From the NCBI RefSeq assembly GCF_015207425.1, contig NZ_JADEWZ010000005.1, forward strand, positions 146,376 through 210,375: 64,000 bases of DNA, given 5' to 3'. The translations under genes and the position numbers were made by a program. This document shows positions 10,479 to 20,405 of the stretch, one piece after another; within the stretch, counting starts at the first letter, position 1, and each line of letters opens with the position of its first letter. The notes beneath the pieces are model-generated. The model was not told the origin of the DNA and searched no databases. It saw only the letters and a list, made by a program, of their open reading frames with translations. This DNA comes from Lusitaniella coriacea LEGE 07157. GTDB lineage: Bacteria > Cyanobacteriota > Cyanobacteriia > Cyanobacteriales > Spirulinaceae.

Positions 10479-11651
10479 GTGTCACAAGTCTCTCTTTACC
10501 GTACGTCAAAATCCTCCAAATACTCATCCTTGAAATCCGTGCCAACATCTCAAGAATTTATTCCCATTTCGCAACCTTCTCTAACTCCATTAGAAACAAA
10601 ATATGTCACCGATGCAATTCAATCCGGTTGGGTTTCTTCTTTAGGGGAATATATCGATCGATTTGAGTCTTCTTTTGCCGAGTATTGTGGTACGAAATAC
10701 GCCCTTACCACCTCTAGCGGCACAACTGGACTGCACTTAGCTTTAATGGGGTACGGAATTGGCATAGGAGATGAAGTCATCGTTCCCGATTTAACCTTCA
10801 TTGCAACGGCAAATGCAGTCACTTATACGGGAGCAAAACCGGTTTTTGTCGATATTGAAGAAGAAAGTTTGGGCATCGATCCCAATAAACTCGAATCGGC
10901 AATTACACCTAATACAAAAGCCATTATTCCCGTCCACCTTTACGGACATCCGGCGAATATGGATGCAATTAATGCAATTGCTAAAAAACACAATTTAATT
11001 GTTATTGAAGATGCCGCAGAAGCACACGGCGCTGAATTTAAGGGTCAAAAAATCGGTTCCCTCGGACATTGCGGCGTGTTTAGTTTTTATGGGAATAAAC
11101 TGATTACCTGCGGGGAAGGGGGAATGATTACAACGGATGATGAAGAATTTTATTTAAAAGTAAAGCACTTGCGCGATCACGCCATGAGTTCTACAAAGCG
11201 ATATTGGCACGACGAGGTGGGATATAACTATCGCATCACCAATCTGCAAGCTGCGTTGGGAATGGCACAACTCGAACGAATCGACAATATTATTACTCGC
11301 AAACAAGAGATTTTTCAACATTATTCCCATCGTTTATCCAAAATTCCTGGAGTGAAGTTAAATTGCAACGCGCAATGGGCATTTAACGTTTTTTGGTTGG
11401 TTTGTCTGGAGGTAGAAGGCTTTACGGAAGAGGAACGGGATGCTTTTATGGCAGCGTTGAAAAAACGAGGAATTGATAGCCGACCTTATTTTTATCCTAT
11501 GTCCGATATGCCCATGTACTCCAACAATACAACGCACACGCCTGTAGCTCATAAGATAGCTGGGAGGGGGATCAATCTTCCCTCTTATTTCGATTTACGC
11601 GATCGCGCGATCGATTATATTTGCGATACCATTACCGCCTACTTAGCCTAA
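10479..11651 (+). CDS. DegT/DnrJ/EryC1/StrS family PLP-dependent aminotransferase
   Basis: Sugar aminotransferase family, transferring an amino group to keto-sugars. Visible motifs: SGTTGLHLAL (cofactor phosphate binding), VIEDAAEAHGAEFKG (Asp against the pyridine nitrogen) and FYGNKLITCGEGG with the Schiff-base Lys. GYNYRITNLQAALGMAQL near the C-terminus is typical of perosamine/VioA-like enzymes. I prefer GTG at 10479, which has GGAG eight bases upstream and gives 390 residues. An in-frame TTG at 10404 would add 25 residues that do not resemble the family. The spacer after the glycosyltransferase contains a 12-nt palindrome, CTCTCATGAGAG (10369-10380). Its position suggests an amino sugar or amino-modified building block for the NRPS product; this is inference from context. 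Confidence 0.85.
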   Translation: MSQVSLYRTSKSSKYSSLKSVPTSQEFIPISQPSLTPLETKYVTDAIQSGWVSSLGEYIDRFESSFAEYCGTKYALTTSSGTTGLHLALMGYGIGIGDEVIVPDLTFIATANAVTYTGAKPVFVDIEEESLGIDPNKLESAITPNTKAIIPVHLYGHPANMDAINAIAKKHNLIVIEDAAEAHGAEFKGQKIGSLGHCGVFSFYGNKLITCGEGGMITTDDEEFYLKVKHLRDHAMSSTKRYWHDEVGYNYRITNLQAALGMAQLERIDNIITRKQEIFQHYSHRLSKIPGVKLNCNAQWAFNVFWLVCLEVEGFTEEERDAFMAALKKRGIDSRPYFYPMSDMPMYSNNTTHTPVAHKIAGRGINLPSYFDLRDRAIDYICDTITAYLA

Positions 11652-11798
11652 AGGCAAGTTTTGCCCGATTTCCAATTGCCCCACAAGACAACGCACAAAA
11701 TAACTCGCAAGTCAAGGAAAGTTTCCTTAAAAGAATCGATCCCCGCGATTCCCATCGATGATAATCTGTAAGGTGGCAATCTTTATGAATTTAATTAA

Positions 11799-13304
<1,506 letters not shown>

Positions 13305-13401
13305 AAGGTCGCGACGAATTCCAAAAAAACCGTGGAAGTTAGGTTTTGAGGTTCAAGTTGGGGATTTTGCCTAATTTGCGTCTGATGTGTATTACCCAGA
13401 A

Positions 13402-13446
13402 GCCCTCACCCCCAGCCCCTCTCCCATGTTTGGGAGAGGGGAGATA
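13402..13446. repeat. REP-like palindromic repeat between atp beta and epsilon genes
   Basis: CCCCTCTCCCA (13416-13426) pairs perfectly with TGGGAGAGGGG (13431-13441) around a 4-nt loop. It is preceded by GCCCTCACCCCCAG. An inverted copy lies at 58720-58760 and a degenerate one at 33216-33270. In a beta-epsilon transcript this would form a very stable hairpin. The 274-nt spacer holding it contains no gene. Confidence 0.75.
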
Positions 13447-13578
13447 GATAAAGTAGAATGTGGGTTCGGTGACTCTAATTCACATTAGGCGTAATCTCTG
13501 AATCTCTAAAACCTAATGCGGTAGGGAATCAATTGCCCGTTGCTCAATCAATGACTAATCGATCGCTAAAAAAAATCA

Positions 13579-13995
13579 ATGAGTTTATCTGTTCGCGTAA
13601 TTACGCCTGACAAGACGGTATGGGATGCCGAAGCAGAAGAGGTTATTCTGCCCAGTACCACCGGGCAGTTAGGGATTCTTGGGGGTCACGCCCCCCTGCT
13701 TACGGCGTTGGATACGGGAGTGATGCGAGTTCGCCAAAGCAAGGACTGGAGCGCGATCGCGCTTTTTGGTGGATTTGCTGAAGTAGAAGACAATTCTGTA
13801 ACAATTCTAGTTAACGGTGCAGAACGAGGAGACAAGTTAAACCTTGATGAGTGTCGCACTGCTTACGAGCAGGCGCAAACCCGTTCGAGTGCCTCTCAAG
13901 GGGGCGAGGATCGCCAAGAAAAGCTCAAAGCGGAGCAATCCTTAAGAAAGACGCGGGCGCTGTTTCAGGCGGCTGGTGGGATGGTTAAGGTTTAA
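13579..13995 (+). CDS. atpC: F1Fo ATP synthase subunit epsilon
   Basis: Central-stalk epsilon subunit, 138 residues, starting [19 protein letters not shown]. The N-terminal beta-sandwich contains the family segments [20 protein letters not shown] and [16 protein letters not shown]. The C-terminal helical part (residues 88-138) is the element that inhibits ATP hydrolysis. It is predicted to be co-transcribed with the beta gene 274 nt upstream. The spacer holds a strong REP-like hairpin that could tune the beta to epsilon ratio. In plastid nomenclature this gene is atpE. Confidence 0.97.
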   Translation: MSLSVRVITPDKTVWDAEAEEVILPSTTGQLGILGGHAPLLTALDTGVMRVRQSKDWSAIALFGGFAEVEDNSVTILVNGAERGDKLNLDECRTAYEQAQTRSSASQGGEDRQEKLKAEQSLRKTRALFQAAGGMVKV

Positions 13996-14114
13996 GGGAG
14001 AGCATTGTATTAAGCTCTCAGCTCAAACGCTGTATGGATGGATAACTGGCTGTTGCTCTGTAAAATGTCCTGGCGTGTCATAGTGCTACAACGGCTAATT
14101 CTTCCATGAAAATA

Positions 14115-14141
14115 AGGGGTAGATTGAAACACCTACCCCCT
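14115..14141. terminator. Hairpin between the convergent atpC and ycf65 genes
   Basis: GGGGTAG (14116-14122) pairs with CTACCCC (14133-14139) around a 10-nt loop. It lies between two converging genes, so it is a plausible bidirectional terminator. The flanking T-richness is weak. Confidence 0.55.
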
Positions 14142-14199
14142 ATTGCGTTGAAATTGTTTTGAGCGAAAATACTTTACTTTCTTCTGTCTCGTTACCCGC

Positions 14200-14502
14200 T
14201 CAATTACTGCCGGTAAAAACAACATCAGGGAATTTGTCTTGGGCTGCAAGCATTGGTGTGCGTTTGCCTTCTTCTTGCCAGTAATTAATGATTTCGGTGG
14301 CTTGATTCAGTAGTTCAATGCGCTCTGTTTCGGAAATCCAGTGTTTGGATTCAAGTTCTTGTTTGAGTTGTTCCCAAGCATCGTTGCGCGGCCAGAAAAA
14401 GTAAGCGGTTAAAGGACTCGTTCCTTTTCCAACAATTTGATCGACCGCGATCGCGACATTGTTATCTAACCAAAGAATCTTTAAAATAAATTTCGACTCC
14501 AA
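14200..14502 (-). CDS. ycf65: Probable 30S ribosomal protein PSRP-3 (Ycf65 family)
   Basis: A 100-residue protein with the conserved Ycf65/PSRP-3 segments [31 protein letters not shown] and [10 protein letters not shown]. The family is a ribosome-associated protein shared by cyanobacteria and plastids and associated with the small subunit. The start appears to be TTG at 14502, preceded by GGAGG at a suitable distance. It is divergent from the HAD gene at 14550, leaving 47 nt for both promoters. Confidence 0.88.
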   Translation of the reverse strand: MESKFILKILWLDNNVAIAVDQIVGKGTSPLTAYFFWPRNDAWEQLKQELESKHWISETERIELLNQATEIINYWQEEGKRTPMLAAQDKFPDVVFTGSN

Positions 14503-14549
14503 TTACACCTCCAAGGTGACCCAGCAGCATTCCATCCTACCATGAATTT

Positions 14550-15323
14550 ATGACTTCAGCGATTATTGTATTTGATATTGATGGCGTAATCCGAGATGTG
14601 GGAAAGTCTTACCGACGCGCGATCGCGGACACAGTAGAAAAGTTCACCAATGGGGGGTATCGCCCGACAATGGACGATATCGACTGCCTCAAATCCGAAG
14701 GAATTTGGAATAATGATTGGGAAGGGTCGCGGGAGTTAACCTATCGCTATTGGGAAAAGGAAGGGCAAGAGCGCAGCAGCTTGAATTTAAATTATCAAGC
14801 CATAATTGATTTTTTCCAATCTTGCTATCGTGGCAGCGATCCCAATAACTGGAACGGTTACATTACAACCGAACCGCTTTTGGTGCAAATTGACTATTTC
14901 AACGCCCTCAGCGCCCAGGATATTACCTGGGGGTTCTTTAGCGGTGCAACGAGAGGATCGGCAGAATACGTCCTTAAAAAACGGCTGGGGTTGAAGGCTC
15001 CCCTATTGGTCGCAATGGAAGATGCACCGGGAAAACCCGATCCTACGGGACTTTTTGCTACGGTTCGGCAGTTGGAAGGAGAGTCGCCCTCAATTCCCGT
15101 TTTGTATGCAGGGGATACTGTTGCAGATATGCAAACAATTATCGCAGCGAGAAAGGGGCAACCGCAACGGAAATGGATTGGAATTGGCGTTCTTCCGCCC
15201 CATGTTCTGGAGGATTCCCAACGCAGGGAGGCTTACGCAACAACGCTCAAAGAGGCGGGGGCATCCCTCGTTTTAAATGCGGTTAAAGACTTGACTGCCG
15301 CGCGGGTGCAGCAAGTCCTATAA
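14550..15323 (+). CDS. HAD-superfamily hydrolase, TIGR01548-like
   Basis: A 257-residue HAD-fold phosphatase-like protein. Motif I is FDIDGVIRD near the N-terminus with both catalytic Asp. Motif II is probably the Ser/Thr in GFFSGATRGS, and motif III/IV includes KPDPTGLF and LYAGDTVADM. The family is conserved in cyanobacteria and some archaea; its substrate is not established. ATG at 14550 is the first start and fits the family. It converges with the TPR gene 13 nt downstream. Confidence 0.85.
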   Translation: MTSAIIVFDIDGVIRDVGKSYRRAIADTVEKFTNGGYRPTMDDIDCLKSEGIWNNDWEGSRELTYRYWEKEGQERSSLNLNYQAIIDFFQSCYRGSDPNNWNGYITTEPLLVQIDYFNALSAQDITWGFFSGATRGSAEYVLKKRLGLKAPLLVAMEDAPGKPDPTGLFATVRQLEGESPSIPVLYAGDTVADMQTIIAARKGQPQRKWIGIGVLPPHVLEDSQRREAYATTLKEAGASLVLNAVKDLTAARVQQVL

Positions 15324-15335
15324 AAGCTGAATGCT

Positions 15336-16145
15336 TTAATCGAGATTTAAAAACTTATCCAAAGCATCGACCATTGCCGGAGGCCAGCGACGGACGGTTT
15401 TGACCCATTCTATATCCTGGTAGCGGTTGTCTAAGCCCACTGCTGCAACCCAGTTACTTTCTGCTTCCCCTTGTTTGCCCTGTTCCCACAAAATTGCGGT
15501 GAGTGCCGCACGCACATCGGGAAAGAGGGGATATTTGCGAGCGAGGTTATTGGCGATTTGGGTAGCGGTTTCGCGATCGCCCGCTTGGTAAAGCGCAAGG
15601 GCGTAGTTGGCGCGGGCAAAGGCAAAAGTCGGTTCGAGATCCGTTGCTTTTTTGTAGTCCGCGATCGCGCGCTGCCATTTCCCCAACCCCGCTTCGGCAT
15701 TACCGCGATTGTTGTAGGCGAAAGAATCTTCTGGATTGAGTTCGAGAACTTTATTGTAGTCCGCGATCGCGTCGGCAAACTTCCCCTTTGCTTCATACAC
15801 CGTACCGCGATTGAGATAAGGATCTGGGGCTTTGGGGGCAAGTTGAATCGATTGGTTGAAATCCGCGATCGCGTCATCCAAGCGATTTTGACCCACCCGA
15901 ATATTCCCTCGATTGCTCCAAACGGCAGGATTTTCTGGAAACTCCTCGATCAATTGCGTCCAATACCGCTCTGCCGTTGCAAAATCTCCCTGTTGGGAAG
16001 CCTTAAGCGCCTTTTGTGCCACGCGATCGCCCTGCTGAAGTTGTGCCTCGGAATAGTTAGGCATTGCTGTTGTTTGTGCCAAAGCGGTTGGGGACGCGAT
16101 CGCGACAAGCAAAAAGCACAGCAGACTGAGAATCCAACGAATCAT
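15336..16145 (-). CDS. Exported tetratricopeptide-repeat protein
   Basis: A 269-residue protein. A signal peptide covers residues 1-24 (hydrophobic core LLCFLLVAIA, cleavage after ALA-Q). At least four TPR units follow between residues 40 and 190, for example WSNRGNIRVGQNRLDDAIAD and AYNNRGNAEAGLGKWQRAI. The C-terminal 70 residues are helical. It is likely a periplasmic or thylakoid-lumen scaffold; partners are unknown. One copy of an 88-bp dispersed repeat lies about 80 nt upstream of the start. Confidence 0.85.
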   Translation of the reverse strand: MIRWILSLLCFLLVAIASPTALAQTTAMPNYSEAQLQQGDRVAQKALKASQQGDFATAERYWTQLIEEFPENPAVWSNRGNIRVGQNRLDDAIADFNQSIQLAPKAPDPYLNRGTVYEAKGKFADAIADYNKVLELNPEDSFAYNNRGNAEAGLGKWQRAIADYKKATDLEPTFAFARANYALALYQAGDRETATQIANNLARKYPLFPDVRAALTAILWEQGKQGEAESNWVAAVGLDNRYQDIEWVKTVRRWPPAMVDALDKFLNLD

Positions 16146-16224
16146 ATAAATTGAGGTTAATAAAAATTCAATACTCTAATCACAGTAGCTTGAAAGTCAA
16201 GATATAGCACTCAGCAATCGACTC

Positions 16225-16312
16225 AACCTGACTAAGCTAAAACACATTCAAATTGGATATCGAACACTCTGTATCAAAGCCATTAATCCCTCACCCCGTC
16301 ACCGCGTCACCG
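16225..16312. repeat. 88-bp dispersed repeat, copy 1
   Basis: This segment runs from AACCTGACTAAGCTAAAACA to CCGTCACCGCGTCACCG. It matches 26433-26519 in the same orientation, with about a dozen differences by eye. Both copies sit upstream of a minus-strand start codon. The rest of the 319-nt spacer 16146-16464 is repeat-like CCCCGTCTCCC/CACCGTGTC sequence and no gene was seen. Confidence 0.7.
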
Positions 16313-16352
16313 TGTCTCCCGGTCACTGAGCGTGTCGAAGTGCCGTGTCATC
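16311..16352 (-). repeat. Dispersed 41-bp repeat (single inverted copy)
   Basis: On the minus strand this reads GACACGGCACTTCGACACGC followed by TCAGTGACCGGGAGACACG. It is the same unit that occurs twice in tandem at 18322-18403. Confidence 0.75.
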
Positions 16353-16464
16353 AAAAAACTCCCCCAGCCTCCCCAGCTCTTTTCCCCGTGTCTCCCACTC
16401 TCCCCGTCTCCCCCTCTCCGTGTCACTCTCAACCCGTCAATTCAAAGCTGACAGACCATTTGCA

Positions 16465-16701
16465 TTAAGCGTTATCTTCCAAATCCTCGTTTTGTTGCAA
16501 ATATTGCTCGATATCTGCTACCGCGTCCTCCCAAACATCCTCCTCAAATTCCGGAGACGGCGTTTCCGACTCTGGTTCGGCACTCACTTCAGTTTCCTCC
16601 GCCTCTGCCTCCTCCGAACCTAACAAATGATGTAATTGTTCGAGGGACTGCTCAAACGCTTTAGCCGCAAAACGACGAAAATTGGATTGATGCTCATTCA
16701 T
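16465..16701 (-). CDS. Small acidic conserved cyanobacterial protein
   Basis: 78 residues. A basic, helical N-terminus (MNEHQSNFRRFAAKAFEQSL) is followed by a strongly acidic tail of Glu/Asp (residues 30-78). I recall similar stand-alone proteins in cyanobacteria but no function. Spacing and intact frame support a real gene. It diverges from lpdA, leaving about 180 nt for regulation. Confidence 0.65.
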   Translation of the reverse strand: MNEHQSNFRRFAAKAFEQSLEQLHHLLGSEEAEAEETEVSAEPESETPSPEFEEDVWEDAVADIEQYLQQNEDLEDNA

Positions 16702-16880
16702 ACCATCTTCCTCAAAGCATTGCGTCCTATCACTTTTACCCCCAGCCTAATCGCTCAAAATTACAGAACATCCTAACGTACTTGAGGGAAGGGCTAACTT
16801 TTTTACAATTAAGTTGAGATAATGAAATATTAGTCATTGTTGCTAACAACAGGCGAACAGTAGAGAACAAGAGATTGAAC

Positions 16881-18308
16881 ATGAGTTTTGATTACGATTT
16901 GGCGATCGTCGGTGCGGGTGTCGGAGGTCACGGTGCGGCATTACACGCGGTAAAGTGCGGACTCAAGACAGTCATTATCGAAGCAGGAGACATGGGAGGA
17001 ACTTGCGTCAATCGCGGTTGCATCCCCTCAAAAGCATTGCTTGCCGCATCGGGAAGAGTTCGGGAGTTCAGAGACGATCTCCATCTCGCTGCAATGGGCA
17101 TTCAAGTGTCCGGCGTGGGTTTTGACCGCCAAGCCATTGCAGATCATGCCAGTAACCTCGTCGATAAAATTCGCGGCGACTTAACCAATAGCCTCAAGCG
17201 CGTTGGTGCAGATACCATTCGCGGTTGGGGAAAAGTTGCAGGTCCCCAAAAAGTGACTATTTCCACAGAGAGTGGCGAGAAAACCATTACCGCCCGCAAT
17301 ATTATCCTCTCTACAGGGTCAGTTCCCTTCGTTCCGCCTGGAATTGAAATTGATGGCAAAACAGTTTTCACCAGCGATGATGCCCTCAAGTTAGAGTTTA
17401 TTCCAGATTGGGTGGCGATTGTGGGAAGCGGTTATATTGGCTTGGAATTTTCTGATATTTACTCGGCATTGGGTTCGGAAATTACAATGATTGAAGCCCT
17501 AGACGTACTTATGCCGGGATTCGATCCCGAAATTGCCAAAATCGCCGATCGCGTACTCATTAAACCTCGCGACATCGAAACCTATCAAGGGACATTGGCG
17601 AAAAAAGTGACCCCTGGTACGCCTGTTGTTATCGAACTCGCCGATGCAAAAACCAAGGAAGTTGTTGAAGTCTTGGAAGTGGATGCTTGCTTGGTGGCAA
17701 CCGGACGCATTCCCGCCACGAAAAACATCGGTTTGGAATCCGTCGGGATAGAAACCGACCGACGCGGGTTTATTGCCGTTAACGACAAGATGCAAGTCCT
17801 CCTTGATGGGGAACCCGTTCCCAATTTGTGGGCAATTGGCGATGCAACCGGAAAAATGATGCTCGCTCACGCCGCTTCCGCACAAGGGGTCATTGCAGTG
17901 GAGAATATGTGCGAACGAGAAAAAACTATCGACTATCGCAGCATTCCAGCCGCAGCCTTTACCCATCCAGAAATCGCCTACGTTGGGTTTACAGAGCCAG
18001 CAGCACGGGAATTAGGCGAGAAGGAAGGTTTTGAGGTGGCAGCCGTTAAGACCTACTTCAAGGGCAATTCCAAGGCATTAGCGGAGAAAGAAACTGATGG
18101 GCTGGCAAAGGTGATTTATCGCCCAGATACGGGGGAATTGTTGGGGGTTCACATTATTGGGTTGCACGCTTCCGATTTGATTCAGGAAGCCGCAAACGCG
18201 ATCGCAGAACGCCAATCCGTGCAAAACTTAGCCTTCAAAGTCCACACCCATCCCACCCTCTCTGAAGTCCTCGATGAAGCTTTCAAGCGGGCTGAGGTCA
18301 GCGCCTGA
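16881..18308 (+). CDS. lpdA: Dihydrolipoyl dehydrogenase (E3)
   Basis: FAD-dependent E3 of pyruvate dehydrogenase and glycine cleavage complexes, reoxidising dihydrolipoamide with NAD+. The FAD-binding [10 protein letters not shown] lies at the N-terminus. The redox disulfide is [10 protein letters not shown] second dinucleotide fold starts at [11 protein letters not shown], and the catalytic HTHPTLSE is near the C-terminus. I choose ATG 16881 ([13 protein letters not shown], 475 residues). The frame also allows TTG at 16875, six bases earlier, which is less likely. Two tandem repeat units begin 13 nt after the stop. Confidence 0.96.
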   Translation: MSFDYDLAIVGAGVGGHGAALHAVKCGLKTVIIEAGDMGGTCVNRGCIPSKALLAASGRVREFRDDLHLAAMGIQVSGVGFDRQAIADHASNLVDKIRGDLTNSLKRVGADTIRGWGKVAGPQKVTISTESGEKTITARNIILSTGSVPFVPPGIEIDGKTVFTSDDALKLEFIPDWVAIVGSGYIGLEFSDIYSALGSEITMIEALDVLMPGFDPEIAKIADRVLIKPRDIETYQGTLAKKVTPGTPVVIELADAKTKEVVEVLEVDACLVATGRIPATKNIGLESVGIETDRRGFIAVNDKMQVLLDGEPVPNLWAIGDATGKMMLAHAASAQGVIAVENMCEREKTIDYRSIPAAAFTHPEIAYVGFTEPAARELGEKEGFEVAAVKTYFKGNSKALAEKETDGLAKVIYRPDTGELLGVHIIGLHASDLIQEAANAIAERQSVQNLAFKVHTHPTLSEVLDEAFKRAEVSA

Positions 18309-18321
18309 CGGCGGATTTTAT

Positions 18322-18403
18322 GACACGGCACTTCGACACGCTCAGTGACCGGGGGACGGGGAGACACGGCACTTCGACACGCTCAGTGACCGGGAGACGG
18401 GGA
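18322..18403 (+). repeat. Two tandem copies of a 41-bp repeat
   Basis: Units 18322-18362 and 18363-18403 differ at one base (GGGGGAC versus GGGAGAC) and start GACACGGCACTTCGACACGC. GACACGGTGACAC follows. An inverted single copy is at 16311-16352. The repeats lie between lpdA and trpC. Confidence 0.9.
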
Positions 18404-18452
18404 GACACGGTGACACAGTGATGACTAAATGATTGATAACTGAAAAAACCTA

Positions 18453-18551
18453 TTCCCTGTTCCCTGTTCCCTATTCCCTATTCCCTGTTCCCTATTCCCT
18501 GTTCCCTATTCCCTATTCCCTGTTCCCTGTTCCCTATTCCCTATTCCCTAT
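18453..18551 (+). repeat. Heptanucleotide minisatellite (TTCCCTR x14)
   Basis: Fourteen successive 7-mers of TTCCCTG or TTCCCTA occupy 18453-18550, immediately upstream of trpC. The reading frame through them gives a repetitive YSLFPVP peptide in frame with trpC, which I treat as an artefact. The same heptamer on the other strand (GGGAACA) appears inside the NRPS coding region at 7470-7492. Confidence 0.95.
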
Positions 18552-18597
18552 AGCCACAAGTGTTGCTCTCTACCCAATAAAAACACGCGACATAAAA

Positions 18598-19485
18598 ATG
18601 CAAATCCGAAGACGACAATTCAATCCGGCGATTAATGTCGATATTTTGAGCTATCAGGTTAAATTACCCGATGCAGAACCGCACAACATTTTAGAGGAAA
18701 TTGTTTGGCACAAAGAAAGAGAAGTGGACGGAATGCGCGATCGCGTGCCGTTGTTAGAATTGCGCAAACAGGTTGAAAATGCTCCCCCTCCCCGTGACTT
18801 TCTCGGCGCGTTGCAAGGGGGGAAAACTCAACCCGCACTCATTGCAGAGGTAAAAAAAGCCTCTCCCAGTAAAGGGGTCATTCGAGAAGATTTCGATCCT
18901 ATCGCGATCGCGCAAACTTACGAACGAGGAGGCGCAACCTGTCTCTCCGTCCTCACCGATGCCAAATTCTTTCAAGGTAGTTTCGACAACCTCGCACGGG
19001 TGCGTCAAGCCGTCAATTTGCCCTTACTCTGCAAAGAATTCATCATCTATCCCTACCAAATCTTCCTCGCACGAATCAACGGCGCAGATGCCGTCCTGCT
19101 CATTGCAGCCATCTTAAGCGATCGCGACCTGGGATACTTCATCAAAATCGTCCAAAAACTGAACATGAACGCCCTCGTTGAAGTCCACACCCCCGAAGAA
19201 TTAGATCGCGTTCTTGCCATTGAAGGAATTAACCTCGTGGGCATCAACAATCGCAATCTTGAAGATTTTTCCGTAGATTTAGGGACAACTCGCACCCTTC
19301 TAGAAACACGAAGAGAAAAACTGCAACGCAAAAAGATTACAATTGTGAGCGAATCCGGCTTACACTCCAGCGACGATCTGCAATACGTTCGCGCAGCAGG
19401 TGCGGATGCTGTCTTAATCGGCGAATCTCTGGTCAAACAACCCGAACCCGATCGCGCGATCGCAGCGTTGTTTCCCAATCTGTGA
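18598..19485 (+). CDS. trpC: Indole-3-glycerol phosphate synthase
   Basis: TIM-barrel enzyme converting CdRP to indole-3-glycerol phosphate in tryptophan biosynthesis. Visible motifs: [15 protein letters not shown] (catalytic Lys and phosphate site), [15 protein letters not shown] (catalytic Lys), [10 protein letters not shown] and [15 protein letters not shown] at 18598 ([13 protein letters not shown], 295 residues) matches the cyanobacterial N-terminus. The frame extends upstream to 18433 only because a heptamer repeat is open. No other trp gene is adjacent, as is usual for scattered cyanobacterial trp genes. Confidence 0.95.
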   Translation: MQIRRRQFNPAINVDILSYQVKLPDAEPHNILEEIVWHKEREVDGMRDRVPLLELRKQVENAPPPRDFLGALQGGKTQPALIAEVKKASPSKGVIREDFDPIAIAQTYERGGATCLSVLTDAKFFQGSFDNLARVRQAVNLPLLCKEFIIYPYQIFLARINGADAVLLIAAILSDRDLGYFIKIVQKLNMNALVEVHTPEELDRVLAIEGINLVGINNRNLEDFSVDLGTTRTLLETRREKLQRKKITIVSESGLHSSDDLQYVRAAGADAVLIGESLVKQPEPDRAIAALFPNL

Positions 19486-19535
19486 CTACAATTGAGAGAG
19501 TCACGCCTTTCCCCCTAACCTTATAACCCAGTTTC

Positions 19536-19817
19536 ATGGAGCAAATTCCCCTTCCATCGCACATTCATTACGAACTGCTCCTTCAGCTTTTGGAGCGCCA
19601 AACCCTATTTGCCGCCAACCAAAACCCTGCAATGCGAGAGCAAGTGCAGCAACTCATCGGCACTCTCCGCAAAGCCCTCGCCCAACAAAAGCAACTCGAA
19701 ACAAGCTGCGAGCAACTCAACCTACCCTATGAATATCGCTGGGCGTTGAACAGTATGAGCGCTCAATCTGGGATCGTTCCCGATGTCATCCCGGCGATTA
19801 ATGGGAAAAACGAATAG
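19536..19817 (+). CDS. DUF5340-like conserved cyanobacterial protein
   Basis: 93 residues, beginning MEQIPLPSHIHYELLLQLLE. It is helical and Gln/Leu rich, ending PYEYRWALNSMSAQ plus a short tail. It resembles, from memory, the small DUF5340 family limited to cyanobacteria; function unknown. It starts 50 nt after trpC on the same strand, so it may be co-transcribed. Confidence 0.7.
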   Translation: MEQIPLPSHIHYELLLQLLERQTLFAANQNPAMREQVQQLIGTLRKALAQQKQLETSCEQLNLPYEYRWALNSMSAQSGIVPDVIPAINGKNE

Positions 19818-19881
19818 GTTTTTTGCAACTTTTGAATATAGCAGTGCGCAATGGGAGTATCAAACTAAATTTGCCATTTGG

Positions 19882-19901
19882 TAGCGCGCGATCGCGCGCT
19901 A
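19882..19901. repeat. Perfect 20-nt palindrome centred on HIP1
   Basis: TAGCGCGCGATCGCGCGCTA is its own reverse complement. It marks the last HIP1 site before a HIP1-free island that runs to about 23905. Confidence 0.85.
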
Positions 19902-19995
19902 TCTTGAAACTTTCCTAAATCCGCGATCGTTGTGGATAATTGGAATTTCCCTTGAATAAACGATCGTGCTTTTATAGAGAATTGCTATACATCAG

Positions 19996-20310
19996 TTAAG
20001 ACTCATCATTTCTCCTACTGCTTTTGAATTCTTCAAGTAATTCAAAAAAAATATCCAAAGAATTTTGTTCGCTAACTGAGTAGAAAAAAATTATATTTGC
20101 CCAAGATTGGTTTGCTTTCATTTCCAATCTTTCTTGTGTCCATTCTTGAAAATTATCGAACTCAACTTCTTCTGGGCTTAGAACAACACCCATCGCTGAT
20201 TTTGCCAAAAAATATCCTCTTAAATATGAGTCAAGATGTAGAACTGAAGGAGAGCGTAAGTACAACCCAGGTCTTTTTTGTATCATCTCTAGCATTTTAT
20301 AAAAATTCAT
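19996..20310 (-). CDS. Hypothetical protein, immunity-protein-like
   Basis: 104 residues. The N-terminus MNFYKMLEMIQKRPGLYLRS has the pattern (LxxIxxRPgmYlg) I associate with small immunity proteins found behind polymorphic toxins, but I cannot name the family. No signal peptide or membrane segment. It is the most distal gene in a minus-strand array that ends at an RHS relic (23368-23525), which supports an immunity role by context only. AT-rich relative to neighbours. Confidence 0.55.
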   Translation of the reverse strand: MNFYKMLEMIQKRPGLYLRSPSVLHLDSYLRGYFLAKSAMGVVLSPEEVEFDNFQEWTQERLEMKANQSWANIIFFYSVSEQNSLDIFFELLEEFKSSRRNDES

Positions 20311-20361
20311 CCCTTAAGAATCTCCAGCTTTTATTGAGAACTCCTCTAGTATTGAAATCTC

Positions 20362-20403
20362 GTAGGATGGGCAGCGCCCACCCGCCTTAAGTCAGTGCCA
20401 TTC
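20362..20403. repeat. Short dispersed repeat shared between the two AT-rich islands
   Basis: GGGCAGCGCCCACC is followed by TTAAGTCAGTGCCATTC (20387-20403). The latter recurs nearly unchanged at 23353-23368 and inverted at 40260-40275. Confidence 0.7.
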
Positions 20404-20405
20404 AT

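Noticed and set aside
18453..18551. Possible CRISPR or telomere-like array
   Set aside because: Seven-base units without spacers; a simple minisatellite.
18433..18597. N-terminal extension of trpC encoding a YSLFPVP repeat
   Set aside because: It is translated heptamer minisatellite; the conserved enzyme starts at 18598.
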